Position numbers and translations under genes: made by a program
Shown here: positions 1 to 11,367 of the stretch, one piece after another
Layout: every line of letters begins with the position of its first letter
Numbering within the stretch: position 1 is the first letter of the stretch
Notes under the pieces: model-generated
Told to the model about the DNA's origin: nothing
What the model saw: only the letters and a program-made list of their open reading frames with translations
The model's database searches: none
From: Acidobacteriota bacterium
Lineage (GTDB): Bacteria > Acidobacteriota > Terriglobia > Acidiferrales > UBA7541
DNA length: 64,000 nucleotides
Assembly: GCA_021324935.1 (NCBI GenBank)
Contig: JAJPIE010000044.1
Coordinates: 124,001 to 188,000 of the forward strand
Direction of reading: 5' to 3'

Positions 1-138
1 GCGACGCACGTAGAGAAGCCACTGGATCCCCTGCCAAAGCAGGAAGAGACCCGAGGCGATCTGCAAAACCGCCAGGAATGAGAAAAGAGTCTCCACGCAA
101 ATTGAGCATAACAAAGGGAAACTTACCGGGGAGAACAT
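1..138 (-). CDS. N-terminus of a membrane protein, cut by the window edge
   Basis: A reading frame on the minus strand runs off the left edge. From ATG at 138 it encodes 46 residues, including one strongly hydrophobic segment (FSFLAVLQIASGLFLLW) followed by a short basic stretch ending YVRR. This looks like the first membrane helix of an integral or membrane-anchored protein, with the basic residues on the cytoplasmic side. A GTG at 96 would give a tighter start (VETLFSFL). Neither start has a clear ribosome binding site. It diverges from the gene at 203. A membrane-anchored glycosyltransferase is one possibility, but too little is visible to assign a function. Confidence 0.45.
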   Translation of the reverse strand, partial: MFSPVSFPLLCSICVETLFSFLAVLQIASGLFLLWQGIQWLLYVRR

Positions 139-202
139 TGAACGGGGTTAGAATCGGACCGGTAAACACCCTAAGCTGAAGGAGGGACAGATAACAGGTC
201 GT

Positions 203-535
203 GTGGATAGCTCGATGGTGACGACGGCGAACGAACTGCCGGGATACCGGGTGGTAAGGAATTTCGGGATCGTGCGGGGAATTACGGTGAGGTCGCGGAG
301 CGTGCTGGGGAACCTGGCCGCGGGGATACAGACGATTGTGGGCGGAAATATCTCGGTTCTGACGGAGCTTTGCGAGAAGGCACGCGAGGAGGCGTACGAA
401 ATCCTGTTGCAGCACGCGGCGCAGCACGGCGCGAACGCCATTTTGTGCATGCGCTACGACGCGAACGAGGTGATGCAGGGCGTGACGGAAGTGCTGGCGT
501 ATGGGACGGCGGTGCAGGTGGAACGCGTGGGTTAG
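203..535 (+). CDS. YbjQ-family (UPF0145/DUF74) protein
   Basis: The 110-residue protein has the YbjQ/DUF74 pattern: LPGYRVVRNFGIVRG near the N-terminus, then the conserved segment around residues 38-50, a helix rich in Glu and Ala (EKAREEAYEILLQHA), and the terminal ANAILCMRYDAN region. The family forms small oligomeric barrels. A heavy-metal-binding role has been proposed but is poorly established. The frame opens with GTG at 203. An ATG at 215 is an alternative start, and the purine-rich AAGGAGGG at about 179-186 is rather far from either. The kinase gene follows 50 bases downstream on the same strand. Confidence 0.8.
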   Translation: MDSSMVTTANELPGYRVVRNFGIVRGITVRSRSVLGNLAAGIQTIVGGNISVLTELCEKAREEAYEILLQHAAQHGANAILCMRYDANEVMQGVTEVLAYGTAVQVERVG

Positions 536-585
536 AGAGAATCGGAATTCAGCGCCGGGCGGAGGAATGATAAGATTCCGGCTCC

Positions 586-3396
586 ATGTTTTGCCCAGCA
601 TGCGGATTCAAAGTTACAGCCACCGCGAAGTTTTGTTCGCGATGCGGAGGCGCGATTGGCGCCGATGCCGATGAGACGGTTTTAGGGAATACCGGCCTTT
701 TTGAGAGCGGAGAAGAGACCCTCGCGCCGGATCATCAGAAGGCCGGGAAGCCCAATACGACGCCGCGCAAGCCAGCGCCTTTCGGGGCGGGAACTCCAGG
801 TGCGCCCAGACTACGAACAACGAGCCAGCCAGCACTGAGCAGCAGCTCCGATCCGATCGGGGGAGGGAGATTTGCGCCGGGTTCGATCATCGCGGAGCGC
901 TACCGGGTCGTGGCGCTGCTGGGCAAGGGCGGCATGGGAGAGGTTTACCGGGCGGAAGACCTGCGATTGAGCCAGGTGCTGGCGATGAAGTTTTTGCCGG
1001 CGGCATTGTCGCAAGATGCCTCGGCACTGGCTAGATTTCATTCCGAAGTGCGGGTGGCGCGGCAAGTGTCGCACCCGAACGTCTGCCGGATGTTTGACAT
1101 TGGAGATACGGAAGGATTGCCGTTCCTGACGATGGAATATGTGGACGGCGAGGATCTTTCTTCGTTGCTACGGCGCATTGGCAGACTGCCGCAGGACAAA
1201 GCGATTGAGATTGCGCGGCAGATTTGCGCGGGGCTTGCGGCGGCGCACGAGCGCGGCGTGGTGCACCGCGACCTGAAGCCTGCAAACATCATGTTGGATG
1301 GGGAAGGAAGGGCACGGATCACGGATTTTGGGCTGGCGGGCATCGCATCCACGATTCAAGGCGCCGAAGTTCGCGCGGGGACGCCCGCCTACATGTCGCC
1401 GGAGCAGCTTTCCGGGAAAGAAGTGACAACAAGGAGCGACATCTATTCGCTCGGGCTGGTGATGTACGAGTTGCTTACGGGGAAGCGTGCATTCGATGCC
1501 GCGAGCTTGCCTGAGTTGATGAAGGCGCGGACGGAGGGGAAGATAACCAACCCTTCGACGCTGGTGCGCGACCTGGATCCGCTGGTGGAGCGGGTGATTC
1601 TGCGCTGCCTGGAGAATGATGCGGCGAAGCGGCCCGCGTCGGCATTGCAAGTGGCCGCAGCGTTGCCCGGGGGAGATCCGCTGGCGGCGGCACTGGCAGC
1701 GGGGGAGACTCCCTCGCCAGAAATGGTGGCGGCCGCGGGAGAAACCGAGGGAACGCGGCCGAGTCTTGCAATGGCATGCCTGATTGGGGCGATGGTGTTG
1801 TTGCTGGCGTGCGCGGTGACGGCTAACCAGGAGAACGGATTGAAGTTCGTTCGAGCGGAAAGTTCCGGCGAAATTCTGGGGCACCAGGCGAGGCAGATCC
1901 TCACCAGTCTGGGCTATTCCTCTGGGGCAAACGATTCGGCGTCGGGTTTCGAGTACGATCAGGACTATCTCGGCTATCTCGACAAAAAAGAAAAGCCAAA
2001 GAAGGAATGGCCAAGGGTGCTCGCGGAACGTCCTTCGGTCGTGGATTTCTGGTACCGACAGAGCTCAAAGGAGATGGTGCCCTATGAATTCTCGAGTCTT
2101 ACCATGACACCCGGAGTCGTGACGATGGATGATCCACCGGAGACCTTTTCCGGGATGGTTAACCTGAAACTCGATCCGCAAGGGAACCTGGTTTACTTTC
2201 AAGCCATTCCTCCACAAAGGGAGGATGCGATATCGGTCGCACAGCCCGTAGACTGGCAACCGCTTTTTGCCGCGGCGGGATTGAATCCCGCCGACTTTCG
2301 GCAAACTACGCCCATTTGGAATTCACTGGCGGCTTCCGATATGCGGGCGGCTTGGGAGGGAACCTGGCCCAGAACAAAGCGGGGGTTGCACGTGGAGGCG
2401 GCGGCGTGGCGCGGGAAACCGGTATTCTTTCAATTGAGCGGAGATTGGACGCTGCCGAAAAGGATGCCACGGGCTTCCGTGAGCGGGTCGGAGAAAGCCA
2501 GCCAGATATTTGGAATGAGTTTCGCGACACTGCTGGTGGGGGGAGGGATCTGGCTAGCGTATCGGAATTTTTCAAGAGGGAAGGGAGACCGGAAAGGAGC
2601 TTGGAAGCTGGCGCGAGCGGTATTCGCGCTGGAGTTAGTATTGTTTTTCGCCCGGGGGCAGCTATCGTTCAGGGTGGAAACGCTCTACTTGCTGATGATG
2701 GCGGTCAGCACGGGGCTATTTGTCGCGGGGCTTTTGTGGGTGCTTTATATCGCGCTAGAGCCGTACGTGAGAAGTAAATGGCCGCAAACGATCGTTTCGT
2801 GGACGCGGATGCTGAGCGGGAAATGGAAGGACCCTGTGGTGGGACGTGACGTGCTGTTTGGCACGCTGCTGGGATTGGCATGGACGCTGGTCTTTTTTGT
2901 CGGGTATGGGTTCGATATCCGCGCGGGTGAGCAGCCGCTTTTCGGGCAGTCGGAATACCTGGAAGGAATGCGAGCCACGACATCTGTGTGGCTGGGAAAT
3001 ATTGTCGTAGCGCTGCTCGGAGCGTTGATGTTCTTTTTCGTGCTGGTGCTGTTGCGGGTGCTGGTGCGAAACCGGTGGCTGGCTGCAATTCTGTTTGTGG
3101 CGCTTTTCGCGATTCCGAAGGTGCTTGCCAGTTCACATCCGCTGATTGATGGGCCAGTGTGGATTCTGATCTATGGCATTTCGGCATTTGCGATCGTGAG
3201 ATTTGGATTGATAGTACTGGCCGCAGCATCATTCACGGCAAATGTGCTGCTGAATGTGCCGTTCACATTCGATTTTTCCTTATGGTATGCGCCAAACATG
3301 CCTTGCGTGATTTTGAGTTTCGCAGCGCTGGCGATCTTCGGGTTTTACACGGCATTGGCGGGACAAAAAGTCATGAAGGATGAATTGTTGGAATAA
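586..3396 (+). CDS. Zinc-ribbon Ser/Thr protein kinase with multi-pass membrane C-terminus
   Basis: The 936-residue protein starts with a zinc ribbon (CPAC and CSRC pairs, residues 3-20), then a Pro/Ser-rich linker, then a Hanks-type kinase domain from about 104 to 370. Visible kinase motifs are GKGGMGEV (113-120), the ATP-anchoring Lys135, HRD at 227-229, DFG at 247-249 and SPE at 271-273, so it should be catalytically active. A first membrane helix lies near 391-411. The middle part (about 412-640) is probably outside the membrane. The last 290 residues hold about eight hydrophobic helices, which is not the usual architecture of one helix plus a sensor. The role is probably membrane-linked signalling. 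The membrane half has no function I can recognise. Confidence 0.9.
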   Translation: MFCPACGFKVTATAKFCSRCGGAIGADADETVLGNTGLFESGEETLAPDHQKAGKPNTTPRKPAPFGAGTPGAPRLRTTSQPALSSSSDPIGGGRFAPGSIIAERYRVVALLGKGGMGEVYRAEDLRLSQVLAMKFLPAALSQDASALARFHSEVRVARQVSHPNVCRMFDIGDTEGLPFLTMEYVDGEDLSSLLRRIGRLPQDKAIEIARQICAGLAAAHERGVVHRDLKPANIMLDGEGRARITDFGLAGIASTIQGAEVRAGTPAYMSPEQLSGKEVTTRSDIYSLGLVMYELLTGKRAFDAASLPELMKARTEGKITNPSTLVRDLDPLVERVILRCLENDAAKRPASALQVAAALPGGDPLAAALAAGETPSPEMVAAAGETEGTRPSLAMACLIGAMVLLLACAVTANQENGLKFVRAESSGEILGHQARQILTSLGYSSGANDSASGFEYDQDYLGYLDKKEKPKKEWPRVLAERPSVVDFWYRQSSKEMVPYEFSSLTMTPGVVTMDDPPETFSGMVNLKLDPQGNLVYFQAIPPQREDAISVAQPVDWQPLFAAAGLNPADFRQTTPIWNSLAASDMRAAWEGTWPRTKRGLHVEAAAWRGKPVFFQLSGDWTLPKRMPRASVSGSEKASQIFGMSFATLLVGGGIWLAYRNFSRGKGDRKGAWKLARAVFALELVLFFARGQLSFRVETLYLLMMAVSTGLFVAGLLWVLYIALEPYVRSKWPQTIVSWTRMLSGKWKDPVVGRDVLFGTLLGLAWTLVFFVGYGFDIRAGEQPLFGQSEYLEGMRATTSVWLGNIVVALLGALMFFFVLVLLRVLVRNRWLAAILFVALFAIPKVLASSHPLIDGPVWILIYGISAFAIVRFGLIVLAAASFTANVLLNVPFTFDFSLWYAPNMPCVILSFAALAIFGFYTALAGQKVMKDELLE

Positions 3397-3458
3397 GCGC
3401 ATACGCCGCCCAGTGAAAGCGCGCTGGGGTACCTGTACTTCGATCATCTGCAACAAGT

Positions 3459-4046
3459 CTAATTCCATACGGATTCCACGACGCGCGATGTGAGAGATTC
3501 CAAGTCCGTCAGGGCGCGGCTGGCGGCCACACGCGCCTTTTCGAGGAAGGAAGAGTCGAGGACGAAGGCGCAGCGGTCGACGAAGGGGTGGTTGGCGGGT
3601 TCGTAGGATTTTCGGGGGCGGTGCGACCCACTGGCGCGCGCAATGAGTTCTTCGTACATTCGCAGATCGGATTGGAAATCAAGCGATTCACCTAGGTTCC
3701 AGCGCTGATGGCGGGCGAGCGCGGCCAGAAATTTTTGGCGGAAAGCGGCGGCTTCCTTGCGGGTAATGGGCTTGGAAGCAGCGGAGTCGTGGTTGGCAGC
3801 GCCGCGGGTGAGGAGGTGGAGGGCGCGAGCCGAGATGGTGAGCAATGCTTCGCGCTGGAGTAAATGGAGAAGGTCGCGATAAAGGCCGGCGTGGACTTGG
3901 AGAGAGTGGCGGCCGTGTTCGACGACGTAGGAATCGACGAAGCGAGGAATGCAGCGCTCGCGGAGCAGGGCGTCGCTGAGCTGCTGGGCGAGAGCGGCGG
4001 GGTCAGCGGTGTTGGCCGGAGTTTTGGTTTTGGCCTTGGATGGCAT
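3459..4046 (-). CDS. Conserved-looking hypothetical protein
   Basis: This is a soluble, Arg/Ala/His-rich protein of 195 residues with no signal peptide or membrane helix. It is mostly predicted helix, with a central hydrophobic helical stretch (LYRDLLHLLQREALL), and it ends in a segment with two aromatic residues. I do not recognise a family. The start at ATG 4046 is supported by a consensus promoter about 200 bases upstream (4247-4276) on the same strand. It is convergent with the kinase gene, with 62 bases between the two stops. Base and codon use match the neighbours, so it is probably a real gene and not a shadow. Confidence 0.65.
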   Translation of the reverse strand: MPSKAKTKTPANTADPAALAQQLSDALLRERCIPRFVDSYVVEHGRHSLQVHAGLYRDLLHLLQREALLTISARALHLLTRGAANHDSAASKPITRKEAAAFRQKFLAALARHQRWNLGESLDFQSDLRMYEELIARASGSHRPRKSYEPANHPFVDRCAFVLDSSFLEKARVAASRALTDLESLTSRVVESVWN

Positions 4047-4246
4047 CGGCAGTGTTCATAGTAGCAGCAGTTGGGAAGGGGGACTCCCCCTGGGGGGTCC
4101 GCCTAAGAGCTGTAGGGAAAGGATTTAGGAAGAGGGAGCGCAAGTGTGGGAAAGGAAGGAGATAGCCGCAAGCGGCGGAGAATCAATGGATTCCAAGCGA
4201 GCCAAGAAGCAGCCCCGGCTGGAAAGCCACACAACCTCCCAGACTC
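4047..4246. other. Leader region with GC-rich hairpin
   Basis: No gene is seen here. It is the probable 5' leader of the gene ending at 3459. It contains an 8-bp hairpin at 4081-4100 (GGACTCCC paired to GGGGGTCC with one wobble), about 35 bases before the start codon. The hairpin has no run of T on either side, so it is not a standard terminator. Confidence 0.4.
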
Positions 4247-4276
4247 TTTATATCACAACATGGATAACTATGTCAA
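4247..4276 (-). promoter_or_regulatory. Sigma-70-type promoter
   Basis: On the minus strand TTGACA (4276-4271) is followed after 18 bases by TATAAA (4252-4247). This is a near-perfect housekeeping promoter in an AT-rich island, oriented towards the gene at 4046-3459. Confidence 0.7.
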
Positions 4277-4297
4277 TAGATAATGTAATGGTACACA

Positions 4298-4322
4298 TTC
4301 GAACGAGGAGTGGTTCGAACGA
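4298..4322. repeat. 9-bp direct repeat TTCGAACGA, two copies
   Basis: The two copies are at 4298-4306 and 4314-4322, with start points 16 bp apart. Each contains the palindrome TTCGAA. They lie just upstream of the -35 box of the minus-strand promoter at 4247-4276, where an activator would bind. A regulator site is inferred, not shown. Confidence 0.35.
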
Positions 4323-4352
4323 TTCCGAAAGAGCTCCGATCTGAGGAAAGGG

Positions 4353-4574
4353 CTAGCGGTGGCGGAGCCAGAGGAAGAGGCCGAACATTGCGCCGCACGC
4401 GGCTGAGGCGAGGAGAAGCCAACGCGTTTGGGGCATGGCGACCAAACCCATGGCCAGCATCCCTAGGACGATGACCAAGCCGATGGGGTGCGAGGTCCAT
4501 TGGCCGGCTCCGTAAGGGCCGAAAGGGACCAGGTGCTTCGGCTCTTCGGTCAGGTGCTTGCGGTGTAGGCTCAT
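4353..4574 (-). CDS. Small two-helix membrane protein
   Basis: The 73-residue protein has a polar N-terminal third and two hydrophobic segments (roughly residues 30-46 and 51-68), ending in Arg-His-Arg. No domain is recognised. It lies downstream of lon on the same strand. The short length and clean two-helix pattern suggest a real small membrane protein, although no homology can be claimed. Confidence 0.55.
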   Translation of the reverse strand: MSLHRKHLTEEPKHLVPFGPYGAGQWTSHPIGLVIVLGMLAMGLVAMPQTRWLLLASAACGAMFGLFLWLRHR

Positions 4575-4754
4575 TGAGCGAGAGTCCTCCGATCCCCGAG
4601 ATTTGCAACCTGGGTTCGCAAAGGAAAAGGGCCCTTCGAAAACTCACGGGAAACAAGCCCAATCCCCGCAAAGCATGCAGCCCTTCCGCGGGAGGGCTGG
4701 CCTGGAGTGCGGCCGATCTGAAGTTCGGCCACTACATGCGGTGTGGAGTCGACC

Positions 4755-7172
<2,418 letters not shown>

Positions 7173-7386
7173 GATGTCCCCTTCAGCGAGACGGGGAAAA
7201 GCCCGTCATGAGTGGATTAGATGCAGAGCGGGCGGAAAAGGTGCCCGAAAGTGCAAATTCAAGCAGCAGAAAATATTAGTCAATTACGCTCACATATTAG
7301 CAGGTATTTCCTTGAAATGCAAAACATCCATTAAGCATAAGATAAGAATATATTTAAAGTAATTCCAACTGGCCCTAGCTTGCGTC

Positions 7387-8724
7387 TTATCGACTGAATT
7401 GGCGCAGAGGGTAGCGTGTCCTAATAAATTCCCGAGCTTGCTTTCTGGTTTGGACGGTTTCATCGAGCTGAGCGTCCTCGAGGGTGAGGAGCATCTTCTG
7501 AAATTCCGGGCCAGGTGTATAGCCCATTTCTTTGAGGTCGTCACCCGAAAGTAATCGTGGTGGCTGGACCAGGGAGGGAGGCGTCTGGGCCAGAAAGGCT
7601 CGGACGGCGTTGTAGGCGTCGAGCTTGCCATGACTGGAAAGGCAATCGAGGCGGTGAAGTTCCAGGTGTTCATTGAATTGGTGGAGGCGGACAAAGCGCT
7701 TGAGGGTGGAGGCGCGCATCTGCGAGACGTCTTTGAACTTCATGTGATTGGCGACAAGGGCTTTGATCTGGTGTGTGTCGTCCTTGGAGAAGCGCAAGCG
7801 CCTGCAGATCTCTTCGGCCATACGGACGCCGACTTCGACATGGCCGTCGAAACGAATGCGATCGCCGGTTTCGGCGGCGGAGCGGAAGGTGGGCGGCTTG
7901 CCGACATCGTGGAGCAGCGTTCCCCAGGCAAGCGTGGGTGAGGCTTTCGCAGGGAGAGCCTCGAGCATCAGCAGGGTGTGCATCCAAACGTCGCCCTCGG
8001 GGTGAAATTGAGGGGGCTGAGCGATGCCCTTCATGGCGGCGACTTCGGGAAGGAGCTCCGGAAGGAGAGCGAGTTCATCGAGCAGCGCGAAGCCGCGGCG
8101 GGCCGCGCCCTCAGTGAGGAGCTTCGTGAGTTCTTCCCGGCTGCGTTCGGCGGAGACGACGCGAATTTCAGGCGCTTGTGCGCGGATGGCGACGGCAGTA
8201 GCCGAATCGATAGTGTAATCAAAACGTGCGGCAAAACGGACCGCTCGGAGCATGCGGAGTTTGTCTTCGGCGAAACGGCGCGCGGGTTCGCCGATAGCGC
8301 GAATGACACCGGAGGAGAGATCCGCGCGGCCATTGACGTAGTCGAGGACTGCCCCAGTGTCGTGACGCATGAGCAGTCCGTTGATGGTGAAATCGCGGCG
8401 CTGGACGTCCTCTTGTGGACTTTTTGCGTAAACGACATGATCGGGATGGCGACCGTCGGAGTAGCCAAGATCGGAGCGGAACGTGGCGATTTCGACCTTG
8501 AGCGAATCCTGGTGGAGCAGAATCACGCCGAAGTGCGCGCCGACATCAAGGCCGTTTGGAAAGAGTCGCAGAACTTCGGAAGGGGTGGCGTCGGTGGCGA
8601 CGTCGAAATCCGCTGGATCGCGCTGGAGAAGCAGATCGCGCACACAGCCGCCCACGAAAAAGGCTTGAAAGCCGTTGCGCTGGAGGGTGTCGCAGACCGA
8701 ATTGGCCAGTTCGCGGGAGTTCAC
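7387..8724 (-). CDS. cca: CCA tRNA nucleotidyltransferase / poly(A) polymerase family with HD domain
   Basis: The nucleotidyltransferase core is clear: GGCVRDLLL, then the metal-binding DFDVATDATP, then RRDFTINGL and the RAVRFAARF helix. The C-terminal half carries an HD-type phosphohydrolase domain (TLLHDVGKP). The family adds CCA to tRNA 3' ends or polyadenylates RNA, and sequence alone does not separate the two. I chose GTG 8724 because the conserved fold begins immediately after it. The frame stays open to a GTG at 8826, but that extension has no recognisable sequence. Neither start has a good ribosome binding site. The gene follows the phosphatase gene closely on the same strand. Confidence 0.88.
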   Translation of the reverse strand: MNSRELANSVCDTLQRNGFQAFFVGGCVRDLLLQRDPADFDVATDATPSEVLRLFPNGLDVGAHFGVILLHQDSLKVEIATFRSDLGYSDGRHPDHVVYAKSPQEDVQRRDFTINGLLMRHDTGAVLDYVNGRADLSSGVIRAIGEPARRFAEDKLRMLRAVRFAARFDYTIDSATAVAIRAQAPEIRVVSAERSREELTKLLTEGAARRGFALLDELALLPELLPEVAAMKGIAQPPQFHPEGDVWMHTLLMLEALPAKASPTLAWGTLLHDVGKPPTFRSAAETGDRIRFDGHVEVGVRMAEEICRRLRFSKDDTHQIKALVANHMKFKDVSQMRASTLKRFVRLHQFNEHLELHRLDCLSSHGKLDAYNAVRAFLAQTPPSLVQPPRLLSGDDLKEMGYTPGPEFQKMLLTLEDAQLDETVQTRKQAREFIRTRYPLRQFSR

Positions 8725-8839
8725 TGGGACATTATGCGCTGCGAAAATGAAAGAAAGAAACAAAAGATTCACAGAAGCGAGGGCTGGAGAAAAGAAAGAA
8801 GTCTCACGGGAAAGCACAGCAGACACGGAGAAAAAGCGA

Positions 8840-9982
8840 TCAGGAACAACGAAGGACTAGGCAGGTGATGTCGTCGGATTGGCGTGTGGCGCCGACAAAG
8901 TCGCTGACGCTGTTCATCAGGAAATTCAAGGTTTGCTGAGCGTTCAGAATGGGAAGGCCGCGAATGACACTAAGCCAGCGAGCGTCCGAGTATTCTTCGC
9001 CGGAGGAATTGAACGCTTCGACGACGCCGTCAGTAAAGAGAACAAGTGTGTCTCCGGATTGCAACTGGAGATCCGCCGAGGGGAAGGTGGCTTCTGGAGT
9101 AATTCCCAAGGGGAGTCCGCCGGATTCGAGGCGTTCGGTGGACGAGTTGGCGCGGCGGACGACCGGAGAGTTGTGGCCGGCGTTGACATAGCTGAGGATT
9201 TGAGTCGCGGGATCATACTCGGCAAGAACGGCGGTGGTGAAACGCTGACCACCCAGGCTGTGAGCGCAGGCGTACTGATTTAAACGCGTGGCGAGTTGCG
9301 TGAGAGGGAGGCCTTCCGAGGCAATGGTGTGCAAGCTGGCCTGCAGCGTGGCCATGAGCAGCGCAGCAGGGATGCTTTTGCCGGCAACGTCAGCCATGAC
9401 GAGGAGCAGTTTGCCTCCGGTGGCGGCGTCGCGGGTGGGATAGAACGCGTCGTAATAATCGCCGGCCACGGAATTTTGCGGGCGGGTGTAAAAGGCGACC
9501 TCGGCATTGGGAACCGGAGGAGGAGTGGAAGGAACCAGCCAGGCTTGTATTTCGCGCGCGATTTCGAGGTCGCGTTTTATGGTAATTTTGTCGGCCAGCT
9601 CAAGAGAGAGGAGAAGAAGGAACAGGAGTGCGGAGAAGAGCTGGAAATCCACTTCGAGTGTGGAGTGGCCAGGGAATTCGAATTTGAACCCCGAGGAAAC
9701 CAGCAGGATGAGCGCGATGAGCAGAATGACGCGGCGGGCCGGGGAGAGCTTGCTCATCATAGCCCAGAAGAGTTGCCGGCCGATGCGGAAAGGACGCATC
9801 CATGCGGGGAGGCGGTTCACCTCGTCCCAGTCGACGTCCTTGCCGTAAAAGCCGTAGCTGGAGCGAGCGTCGTCGACGAACTGTGACCACAGGTCGTCGA
9901 GATCGCGGCCCTCGCTGACGCGATTCCAGAAGGTTCCAATGCGTGAGAATAGGTCGGGGCGAGGTGGGGCGGAAGAACTCAT
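8840..9982 (-). CDS. SpoIIE/RsbU-type PP2C serine phosphatase with N-terminal membrane helices
   Basis: The 380-residue protein has an N-terminal region with two adjacent hydrophobic helices (about residues 80-130), then a PP2C/SpoIIE domain with VAGDYYDAF, VMADVAGKS, the AGHNSP turn and LVLFTDGVVEA, which carry the metal-binding aspartates. Such phosphatases dephosphorylate anti-sigma-factor antagonists in partner-switching pathways, but no anti-sigma gene is visible nearby. ATG 9982 is the likely start. An upstream in-frame start would overlap the end of dinB. Confidence 0.85.
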   Translation of the reverse strand: MSSSAPPRPDLFSRIGTFWNRVSEGRDLDDLWSQFVDDARSSYGFYGKDVDWDEVNRLPAWMRPFRIGRQLFWAMMSKLSPARRVILLIALILLVSSGFKFEFPGHSTLEVDFQLFSALLFLLLLSLELADKITIKRDLEIAREIQAWLVPSTPPPVPNAEVAFYTRPQNSVAGDYYDAFYPTRDAATGGKLLLVMADVAGKSIPAALLMATLQASLHTIASEGLPLTQLATRLNQYACAHSLGGQRFTTAVLAEYDPATQILSYVNAGHNSPVVRRANSSTERLESGGLPLGITPEATFPSADLQLQSGDTLVLFTDGVVEAFNSSGEEYSDARWLSVIRGLPILNAQQTLNFLMNSVSDFVGATRQSDDITCLVLRCS

Positions 9983-10029
9983 GCGAAAAGTATAGGCGAT
10001 TGAGGGCAGGAATCCAGTAATGGAAAAAT

Positions 10030-11262
10030 TCAATCTTCCCGGCGGAGGGAACCGCCGAACCGGATCGATGTGAAGCCGAACTTATCGCGCAGGTGATCGG
10101 CGGCTTTGGTGAGTTTCTCGAGTTTTTCGCGGCGACCGGCTTCGAGGAGGTCAAGTTGCTGGCCGCCGTGCGATAACTGGGAAAGAGCGACCCCCAGGAG
10201 CCGGACTTTGCGTTTGGGGTCACGATGCTGGCGAAAGAGATCGAGGAAGACGGCGAAGATTTCCGAGTCGAGTTGGGAAGATTCGGGGAGGGTCTTGGCG
10301 CGGGTATAGGTGTCGAAGCCGGCGTAGCGGATGGTGAGCGTAAGCGTGCGAGCGGAAAGCCCGGCTTCGCGAAGGCGCTTACAGGCCTTTTGAGAAAGAT
10401 GGCTGAGGAGGGATTCCATTTCGGGGACATCGGAGGTGTCCTCGCCGAAGGTGTGGTTGTGCGAGATGGATTTGGGCTCCGCGTCGATGAGAAATTCATA
10501 GGCGTCGCCGCCGCGCGCTTTGCGGTAGAGGGCCGTGCCCCATTGGCCGAAGAGTTTTTCCAATTTCTCCTGTGTGTGAGAGGCGAGTTGTTCGACGGTT
10601 TCGATGCCGAGGGCGCGGAGCGAGCGTTCGGTGACTTCGCCAATACCGGGAATTTTGCGAATGGGAAGCGGAGCCAGGAAACGCGCCTCCATGCCGGGGG
10701 CGACCCAGACGAGGCCGCGAGGCTTGGCCTGATCGGAAGCGACTTTTGCGGTGAGCCGCGTGGTGGCGAGGCCGGCAGAGCAGGGGAGGCCCGTCTGCTG
10801 TGTGATGGTGCGGAGGAGTTTATCGGCAGCGGCGAATGGATGACCGTGGAGTCGTTCGGTGCCAGAGAGGTCGAGATACGCCTCGTCGATGGAGACCATT
10901 TCGACAATGGGAGAAAATTTGGCGAGAATGGAGGCAACGCGGTCGCTCCATTCAGAATATTTTTGGTGGTGACCGTCGAGGAATATCGCGTGAGGGCAGA
11001 GACGCCCGGCCGTGCGGAGGGGCATTGCGGAGTGGATGCCGTACTTGCGGGCTTCATAGCTGGCAGCGGAGACGACGCCGCGCTGGTCGGGGCGGCCGCC
11101 AACGACTACGGGTTTGCCGCGAAGATCGGGGCGCCCGAGGAGTTCGACGGAGACGAAGAAGGCGTCCATGTCGACATGCAGGATGAAAGAGCGAGTGGGC
11201 GTTTCGGTGGCGTCCGGGGAAGCGGCGTCGTGCTTGGCACGGAAGCGAGCCAGGTCAGGCAT
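10030..11262 (-). CDS. dinB: DNA polymerase IV (Y-family translesion polymerase)
   Basis: The 410-residue protein has the Y-family signature: FILHVDMDAFFVSVE with catalytic Asp, the SIDEAYLD motif with the other acidic residues, then the helix-hairpin-helix thumb (IPGIGEVTERSL) and the little-finger region. It carries out error-prone bypass of DNA lesions. The frame is open for a further 330 bases upstream, but ATG 11262 is the conserved start and avoids overlap with the divergent gene at 11368. No canonical beta-clamp motif is obvious at the C-terminus. Confidence 0.93.
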   Translation of the reverse strand: MPDLARFRAKHDAASPDATETPTRSFILHVDMDAFFVSVELLGRPDLRGKPVVVGGRPDQRGVVSAASYEARKYGIHSAMPLRTAGRLCPHAIFLDGHHQKYSEWSDRVASILAKFSPIVEMVSIDEAYLDLSGTERLHGHPFAAADKLLRTITQQTGLPCSAGLATTRLTAKVASDQAKPRGLVWVAPGMEARFLAPLPIRKIPGIGEVTERSLRALGIETVEQLASHTQEKLEKLFGQWGTALYRKARGGDAYEFLIDAEPKSISHNHTFGEDTSDVPEMESLLSHLSQKACKRLREAGLSARTLTLTIRYAGFDTYTRAKTLPESSQLDSEIFAVFLDLFRQHRDPKRKVRLLGVALSQLSHGGQQLDLLEAGRREKLEKLTKAADHLRDKFGFTSIRFGGSLRRED

Positions 11263-11367
11263 GGAAGTAGGGTACGGCTGGGAAGGCGCGGGAAGCAATG
11301 ACCAGGAAATTGCTCCGTGGGCAAACGCTTTTATGAAATGATTTGGCGGGCCTTGAAGGAAACGGGG

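Noticed and set aside
4679-4699. Hairpin AGCCCT / AGGGCT after lon
   Set aside because: The stem is fair but the loop is tiny and there is no T-run on the minus strand, so a terminator cannot be claimed.
7978-8868. 296-codon plus-strand frame over the CCA-adding gene
   Set aside because: It is antisense to a clear nucleotidyltransferase. It has no domain or ribosome binding site.
9600-11102. 500-codon minus-strand frame overlapping dinB and the phosphatase gene
   Set aside because: Pro/Ser-rich composition and out of frame with two well-identified genes on the same strand. It is a shadow.
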